From assembly GCA_029961745.1 (NCBI GenBank), contig CP124680.1, positions 3,348,001-3,412,000 on the forward strand: DNA of 64,000 nt. Reading direction: 5' to 3'. Of the stretch, positions 59,478 to 64,000 are shown one piece after another. Both the position numbers and the translations under genes were made by a program. Under the pieces are notes generated by a model, which was not told where the DNA came from, made no database searches, and worked only from the letters and a program-made list of their open reading frames with translations. The first letter of the stretch is position 1; each line of letters starts with the position of its first letter. The stretch is from Nocardioides sp. L-11A (GTDB taxonomy: Bacteria; Actinomycetota; Actinomycetes; Propionibacteriales; Nocardioidaceae).

Positions 59478-60122
59478 GTGGCGATCTCAGCTTCGGCATC
59501 TCTTCCGGCCTCGCGCCTGCACGGCCAGCACGACCGACCCAGCATGGTCGCGGTCGGCACCATCATCTGGCTGTCCAGCGAGCTCATGTTCTTCGCGGCG
59601 CTCTTCGCCGCGTACTTCACGATCCGCTCGGTCTCCCCCGAGATGTGGGCGGAGAACACCGAGCTGCTGAACGTGCCGTTCGCTTCGGTCAACACCACGA
59701 TCCTGGTGCTGTCGTCGTTCACCTGCCAGCTCGGCGTGTTCGCCGCGGAGCGCGGCCAGGTCTCGCGGGCCGGCTCGCTGCTGCAGGTCGGCAAGTGGGG
59801 CCTGCGCGAGTGGTTCATCCTGACCTACGTCATGGGCGCGATCTTCATCGGTGGCCAGGCGCTCGAGTACGCCGAGCTCATCCACCACGGCGTCACGATC
59901 CCCAACGACGCCTACGGCACGATGTTCTACCTGACCACCGGCTTCCACGGCATCCACGTGACCGGCGGTCTCATCGCCTTCCTCTTCGTCCTCGGCCGCA
60001 CGTACGCCGCCAGGCGCTTCACCCATGAGCAGGCGGTCAGCGCGATCGTCGTCTCCTACTACTGGCACTTCGTCGACGTGGTGTGGATCGGCCTGTTCGC
60101 GACGATCTACCTCATCAAGTGA
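59478..60122 (+). CDS. ctaE: Cytochrome c oxidase subunit III
   Basis: 214 residues, the aa3 oxidase subunit III of the actinobacterial bc1-aa3 supercomplex. About five membrane helices carry family blocks [20 protein letters not shown] and a late [10 protein letters not shown] plus [13 protein letters not shown]. The GTG at 59478 is chosen over the ATG at 59469, which is inside the -10 box. It leads a cluster with qcrC, qcrA and qcrB, 57 bases before qcrC; the oxidase subunits I and II are not in the window. Confidence 0.95.
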   Translation: MAISASASLPASRLHGQHDRPSMVAVGTIIWLSSELMFFAALFAAYFTIRSVSPEMWAENTELLNVPFASVNTTILVLSSFTCQLGVFAAERGQVSRAGSLLQVGKWGLREWFILTYVMGAIFIGGQALEYAELIHHGVTIPNDAYGTMFYLTTGFHGIHVTGGLIAFLFVLGRTYAARRFTHEQAVSAIVVSYYWHFVDVVWIGLFATIYLIK

Positions 60123-60179
60123 CGCGGTGGGGCTGATGACGAAGAGCTGTTGGATCTTCCGGACTGACAAGGACTGATT

Positions 60180-61055
60180 GTGCGCCTTCTGAACCGATCC
60201 GCCGGTCGACTCTCGCGGCACCGCCGCGGTCCGATCGCCGGAGTCCTGGTGCTCGTGTGCGGCCTGCTGCTGACGGGCGGTCTCTACGCGGCGCTCGCGC
60301 CGGCCCAAGCGGACACCGACCAGAGCCAGGCGGAGCTGGTCAAGGAGGGCCGCGAGCTGTTCCTGGTCGGCTGCGCCTTCTGCCACGGCCAGAACGGCGA
60401 GGGCGTGCTCACCCAGGGCGGGTCGCAGTACGGCCCGGCGCTGACCGACGTCGGCGCCGCCGCGGTCGACTTCCAGGTCGGCACCGGCCGCATGCCGATG
60501 GCCCAGCCCGGCGCCCAGGCGCCGCGCAAGGAGGTCGTCTACACCAAGGAGGAGACCGCCGCGCTGTCGGCGTTCGTCGCCTCGCTCGGCACCGGTCCGG
60601 CCATCCCGGACAAGGAGCTCTACTCGACCGAGGGCATGAGCGAGAAGGAGGTCGAGGAGCTCGTCACCCGCGGTGGCCAGATCTTCCTCGCCAACTGCAC
60701 CGCGTGCCACAACTTCGAGGGCTCCGGCGGCGCCATGCCGCGCGGCGGCTACGCGCCCAAGATCCGCGGCGTCGACTCCAAGCACATCTACGAGGCGATG
60801 CTCACCGGTCCGCAGTCGATGGACACCTTCTCCGACGGCAACATCCCGCCCGAGGACAAGAAGGCGGTCATCGCCTATCTCAACGAACTCGACGAGGCCC
60901 CGAGCTACGCCGGCTTCACGCTGGGCAGCCTCGGCCCCGTCAGCGAGGGCATCATCGCCTGGATCGGTGGCATCGGCCTCCTCGTCGGCTTCGCCGTCTG
61001 GATCGCCGCGCACACCACCCGCTCGAGCAAGAAGAAGGACGAGGCGGCAGCGTGA
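60180..61055 (+). CDS. qcrC: Diheme cytochrome c subunit of the bc1 complex
   Basis: 291 residues. Amino signal-anchor helix (about 18-38), two class I heme c sites (C65-AF-C68-H69 and C173-TA-C176-H177) and a carboxyl membrane helix (about 255-278). This is the fused diheme QcrC that replaces cytochromes c1 and c in actinobacteria. GTG start with AAGGA upstream. Its stop overlaps the qcrA start (GTGA). Confidence 0.96.
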   Translation: MRLLNRSAGRLSRHRRGPIAGVLVLVCGLLLTGGLYAALAPAQADTDQSQAELVKEGRELFLVGCAFCHGQNGEGVLTQGGSQYGPALTDVGAAAVDFQVGTGRMPMAQPGAQAPRKEVVYTKEETAALSAFVASLGTGPAIPDKELYSTEGMSEKEVEELVTRGGQIFLANCTACHNFEGSGGAMPRGGYAPKIRGVDSKHIYEAMLTGPQSMDTFSDGNIPPEDKKAVIAYLNELDEAPSYAGFTLGSLGPVSEGIIAWIGGIGLLVGFAVWIAAHTTRSSKKKDEAAA

Positions 61056-62155
61056 CCGACGCACACGACACCCACTCCGACCCGCAGGGGCGCGAGCTCG
61101 CGGTCGCCGGGCCGATCCCGGACCCGGGTCTGCCCGAGCACCAGTGGCGCCCCACGGACGTCGACCCCGCGAAGGAGAAGCGCGCCGAGCGCCAGGTCGC
61201 CGCGTTGTTCGGCCTCTCGGCCGTCTGCACGGTCCTCTTCCTGGTCGCCTACTTCACGCTCGACATCGGCGACGACTGGGACGTCATCGCCGGCTTCGGC
61301 GCCTCGACCATGGCCTTGGGCCTCACCCTCGGCCTCGCACTGATGTTCATCGGCGTCGGCGTCATCCACTGGGCCCGCAAGCTGATGGCCGACCACGAGA
61401 TGGTCGAGCTCCGGCACCCGGCGCGCTCCTCCGACGAGGACCGTGAGGTCGCCGTCCAGGCGATCACCGACGGTCTCAACGAGTCGGGCATCGGCCGACG
61501 GCCGCTGATCCGCAACTCGCTGCTCGGCGCGGTCGGCCTGCTCGGGCTCCCGGCCGTCGTCCTGCTGCGCGACCTCGGCCCGCTGCCGGGCGACAAGCTC
61601 TACCACACGATCTGGGGCAAGGGCCTGAAGGACAAGCCGATGCGGATCGTCCGCGACGGCATCTGGACTCCCATCCTCGCCTCGGACCTCGAGATCGGCG
61701 ACCTGGTCAACTGCCAGCCAGACGCCCTGCACAACCCCGAGCGCTACGACATCGACCCGACCGAGGTCGAGGGCGTGAACCTCCAGATCCACAAGTCCAA
61801 GGCGTCGCTGATCCTGCTGCGGATGAACCCGGGCGACATCATCCCGGGCAAGGACGCGAAGGGCGACAGCCGCGAGAACTGGGCGGTCAACGGGATCGTC
61901 GCCTACTCGAAGATCTGCACCCACGTCGGCTGCCCGATCTCGCTGAACGAGCGCACGACGCACCACCTGCTCTGCCCGTGCCACCAGTCCACCTTCGACC
62001 TCGCCGACTCCGGCAAGGTGGTGTTCGGTCCCGCCGGCCGTCCGCTGCCGCAGCTGCCGATCGCCGTCGACGACGAGGGCTATCTGGTCGCGCAGAGCGA
62101 CTTCGACGAGCCGGTCGGCCCGAGCTTCTGGGAGCGTGACTACTATGAGCGTTGA
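61052..62155 (+). CDS. qcrA: Rieske iron-sulfur subunit of the bc1 complex
   Basis: 367 residues. Three amino membrane helices (the actinobacterial form, between about 50 and 190) precede the Rieske domain. The cluster ligands are C289-T-H291 and C308-P-C-H311, with C294 and C310 forming the disulfide. It starts at GTG overlapping qcrC's stop. It overlaps the qcrB start by 11 bases. It belongs to the quinol oxidising complex. Confidence 0.96.
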   Translation: MTDAHDTHSDPQGRELAVAGPIPDPGLPEHQWRPTDVDPAKEKRAERQVAALFGLSAVCTVLFLVAYFTLDIGDDWDVIAGFGASTMALGLTLGLALMFIGVGVIHWARKLMADHEMVELRHPARSSDEDREVAVQAITDGLNESGIGRRPLIRNSLLGAVGLLGLPAVVLLRDLGPLPGDKLYHTIWGKGLKDKPMRIVRDGIWTPILASDLEIGDLVNCQPDALHNPERYDIDPTEVEGVNLQIHKSKASLILLRMNPGDIIPGKDAKGDSRENWAVNGIVAYSKICTHVGCPISLNERTTHHLLCPCHQSTFDLADSGKVVFGPAGRPLPQLPIAVDDEGYLVAQSDFDEPVGPSFWERDYYER

Positions 62156-63860
62156 TGTGAGCAAGGTCGCCTCGACCAACGGCACGACGCCCGCCACGGC
62201 CAAGGGCGGCAAGTCCGCCGGCGCCATCGCCACGTGGGCCGACGAGCGTCTCGGCCTCGGCACGGCGATGAAGAAGAACATCCGCAAGGTGTTCCCGGAC
62301 CACTGGTCCTTCATGCTCGGCGAGATCGCCCTGTGGAGCTTCGTCGTCCTGCTGCTGACCGGTGTCTTCCTGACGCTGTGGTTCGACCCGAGCATGACCG
62401 AGGTCCAGTACAACGGCGCCTACGACCCGCTCCGCGGTGTCCACATGTCCTCGGCGTTCGCCTCGACGATGGACATCTCCTTCGACGTCCGCGGCGGTCT
62501 GCTCATGCGGCAGATGCACCACTGGGCCGCGCACGTCTTCATCGCCTCGATGATGATCCACATGCTCCGGGTCTACCTGACCGGCGCGTTCCGCAAGCCG
62601 CGTGAGCTGAACTGGGTCATCGGCTGCCTGCTCCTGCTGCTCGGCACCCTCGAGGGCTTCACCGGCTATTCCCTCCCCGACGACCTGCTCTCGGGCACCG
62701 GCGTCCGGGCCGCGGACGGCTTCATGAAGGCCTCCCCGGTGGTCGGCTCCTACATGTCGTTCTTCGTGTTCGGCGGCGAGTTCCCGGGCGACTCGATCAT
62801 CCCGCGGTTCTACGCCGTGCACATCCTGCTCATCCCCGGCCTGCTGCTCGCGCTCATCGCCGCGCACATGCTGCTGCTCGTCTACCACAAGCACACCCAG
62901 TGGGCCGGCCCCGGCCGGACCGAGGAGAACGTCGTCGGCTACCCGATGCTCCCGGTCTACGCGGCCAAGGCGGGCGGCTTCTTCTTCATCGTGTTCGGCA
63001 CGATCGCGATGCTGGGCGGCCTGTTCTCCATCAACGCGGTCTGGAAGATCGGCCCGTACGACCCGTCCAAGGTGACCGCGGGCTCCCAGCCCGACTGGTA
63101 CATGGGCTGGCCCGACGGCCTGCTCCGGATCATCCCGGCGTGGGAGACCCACATCTGGGGCATCACGCTCTCGTGGAACGTCATGCTCCCGATCCTGGTG
63201 ATGCCGCCGCTGCTGCTGATGCTCCTGATGGCACTGCCGTTCATCGAGTCCTGGATCACCGGCGACAAGCGGGAGCACCACCTGCTCCAGCGGCCGCGCA
63301 ACGCCCCGACCCGGACCGCGGTCATGGTCGCGCTGATGACCTTCTACGGCCTGTCCTGGGCCGCGGGCGGCAACGACATCATCGCGATCAAGCTCCACCT
63401 GAGCATCAACCAGATCACGTACTTCATGCGTGGCGCGGTGTTCATCGGTCCGGTGATCGCCTTCATCATCACCCGGCGCTGGTGCATCTCGCTCCAGCGT
63501 CACGACGAGGGCAAGCTGCTCCACGGCTACGAGACCGGTGTCCTGGTCCGCTCCCCCGAGGGCGGGTACGCCGAGAAGCACCTGCCGCTCCCGGAGAGCA
63601 AGGCCTACACGCTCACGGCCCGCGACGACGACCCCCGGCCGGAGACGGCCGAGGAGATCGAGGCCTCGGGTGTGACCGGTCGCCGGCTCCGGCTGCGCAA
63701 GCTGCGGGCCAAGCTCGCCACCGTGTTCTTCGCGGACAACGTCCAGAAGCCCACGGCGGAGGAGCTGCACGAGGCTCAGCACCACGCGGAGCACGAGCTC
63801 CACGAGCTCGAGTCGCAGATCGCCGCCGGTCCCAACCGGCACGGTCCCTCCGAGCACTGA
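62145..63860 (+). CDS. qcrB: Cytochrome b subunit of the bc1 complex
   Basis: 571 residues with eight or more membrane helices. Heme histidines are in the MRQMHHWAAHVF and AVHILLIPG/AAHMLLL segments. The long carboxyl tail (about 130 residues, acidic and Arg-rich) is typical for actinobacteria and contacts partner subunits. The ATG at 62145, inside the end of qcrA, has GGGAG upstream; a GTG nine bases earlier is possible. It ends before a 36-base palindromic terminator. Confidence 0.95.
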   Translation: MSVDVSKVASTNGTTPATAKGGKSAGAIATWADERLGLGTAMKKNIRKVFPDHWSFMLGEIALWSFVVLLLTGVFLTLWFDPSMTEVQYNGAYDPLRGVHMSSAFASTMDISFDVRGGLLMRQMHHWAAHVFIASMMIHMLRVYLTGAFRKPRELNWVIGCLLLLLGTLEGFTGYSLPDDLLSGTGVRAADGFMKASPVVGSYMSFFVFGGEFPGDSIIPRFYAVHILLIPGLLLALIAAHMLLLVYHKHTQWAGPGRTEENVVGYPMLPVYAAKAGGFFFIVFGTIAMLGGLFSINAVWKIGPYDPSKVTAGSQPDWYMGWPDGLLRIIPAWETHIWGITLSWNVMLPILVMPPLLLMLLMALPFIESWITGDKREHHLLQRPRNAPTRTAVMVALMTFYGLSWAAGGNDIIAIKLHLSINQITYFMRGAVFIGPVIAFIITRRWCISLQRHDEGKLLHGYETGVLVRSPEGGYAEKHLPLPESKAYTLTARDDDPRPETAEEIEASGVTGRRLRLRKLRAKLATVFFADNVQKPTAEELHEAQHHAEHELHELESQIAAGPNRHGPSEH

Positions 63861-63869
63861 TCCGACGGC

Positions 63870-63905
63870 GAAGGCCCGGACACCCCGCGGGGTGTCCGGG
63901 CCTTC
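63870..63905. terminator. 36-base perfect palindrome after qcrB
   Basis: GAAGGCCCGGACACCCC and GGGGTGTCCGGGCCTTC flank GC, giving a 17-base stem nine bases past the stop. It is a strong intrinsic terminator, usable from either side. Confidence 0.9.
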
Positions 63906-63940
63906 GTCGTTCCGGCGTGGCCGTCCAGTGCCCCTGGCAG

Positions 63941-63958
63941 CTAGTCCGAAAGGACTAG
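63941..63958. promoter_or_regulatory. CTAGTCC palindrome near right edge
   Basis: CTAGTCCGAAAGGACTAG, perfect 7-base arms, flanked by an outer GGCAG/CTGCC pair. It matches the site before the flp pilin (47184-47201) at 16 of 18 bases. The gene it may control lies beyond the window. Confidence 0.55.
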
Positions 63959-64000
63959 CGCCGGGCTGCCATTTCCGCCGGATCGACGGATCCGGGTTAC

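Overview
The window is chromosomal DNA of a very GC-rich actinobacterium. MraZ, the moxR/DUF58/transglutaminase operon, PASTA kinase, class II DAHP synthase, the qcrCAB/ctaE respiratory genes, actinobacterial LexA and c-di-AMP control elements and abundant leaderless promoters all fit this. Gene content and order look most like Nocardioides or a relative (Nocardioidaceae); that placement is inference. No tRNA, rRNA, CRISPR array, prophage or biosynthetic cluster was recognised. The only clear mobile element is one IS30-family insertion sequence.

Layout: 1-4925 holds the start of mraZ (minus strand, running off the left edge), its GTGGRG-repeat operator, and the divergent moxR-DUF58-tgpA operon. 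4926-5485 is a tandem array of about 160-bp intergenic repeats with hairpins. 5486-9181 (minus) holds a DUF3040 protein, an SOS-box operon (HEPN protein, methyltransferase, DNA polymerase IV) and a membrane protein. 9229-14934 carries a YbaK-type deacylase, an FAD oxidoreductase, metF, a polyprenyl synthase, a barnase/barstar-like pair and an Rv2175c-like DNA-binding protein. 15050-18825 carries a PASTA kinase, an SRPBCC protein and a zinc-ribbon membrane protein. 18866-25060 carries aroG, an APC permease, a nucleotidyltransferase, an EEP-family hydrolase, a phosphofructokinase predicted to use pyrophosphate, and a DUF1028 protein. The IS30 element lies at 25125-26395, inserted in the loop of a terminator.

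26454-31188 (minus) holds a coiled-coil protein, a TetR regulator, a NarL-type two-component pair with a flavin-reductase-like gene between its members, and an acyltransferase. 31261-38372 holds a lipase-like hydrolase, two adjacent ROK sugar kinases at the end of an operon with an ArsA-like ATPase, and an acyl-CoA ligase. 38569-47757 is a tad/Flp pilus locus: cpaB, cpaE, cpaF, a vWA-TadB fusion, tadC, a histidine kinase/response regulator pair and two Flp pilins. Matching tandem palindromes stand before the structural operon and before the first pilin. 47747-51786 (minus) holds an M48 peptidase, a long palindromic intergenic element, a metalloprotease-like lipoprotein and an NlpC/P60 hydrolase behind a c-di-AMP (ydaO) riboswitch. 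51787-58386 holds a small Cys protein, two membrane proteins, a DEDDh/GIY-YIG nuclease, a RAM-domain protein, trpD and a receiver-like protein. 58397-63860 is respiratory: a CtaG-like assembly protein, divergent ctaE, then qcrC-qcrA-qcrB and a strong terminator.

Themes: envelope growth (mraZ, PASTA kinase, NlpC/P60, transglutaminase), surface pili with their own two-component system, SOS-linked repair, and the cytochrome bc1-aa3 branch. About twenty genes have a TANNNT-like -10 box only 6-7 bases before the start codon, so leaderless transcription looks common. Stretches over 300 bases without a protein gene are 4926-5485 (repeats), 13310-13662 (repeats) and 51430-51786 (riboswitch and promoter); the 260 bases at 89-348 hold MraZ-type repeats.
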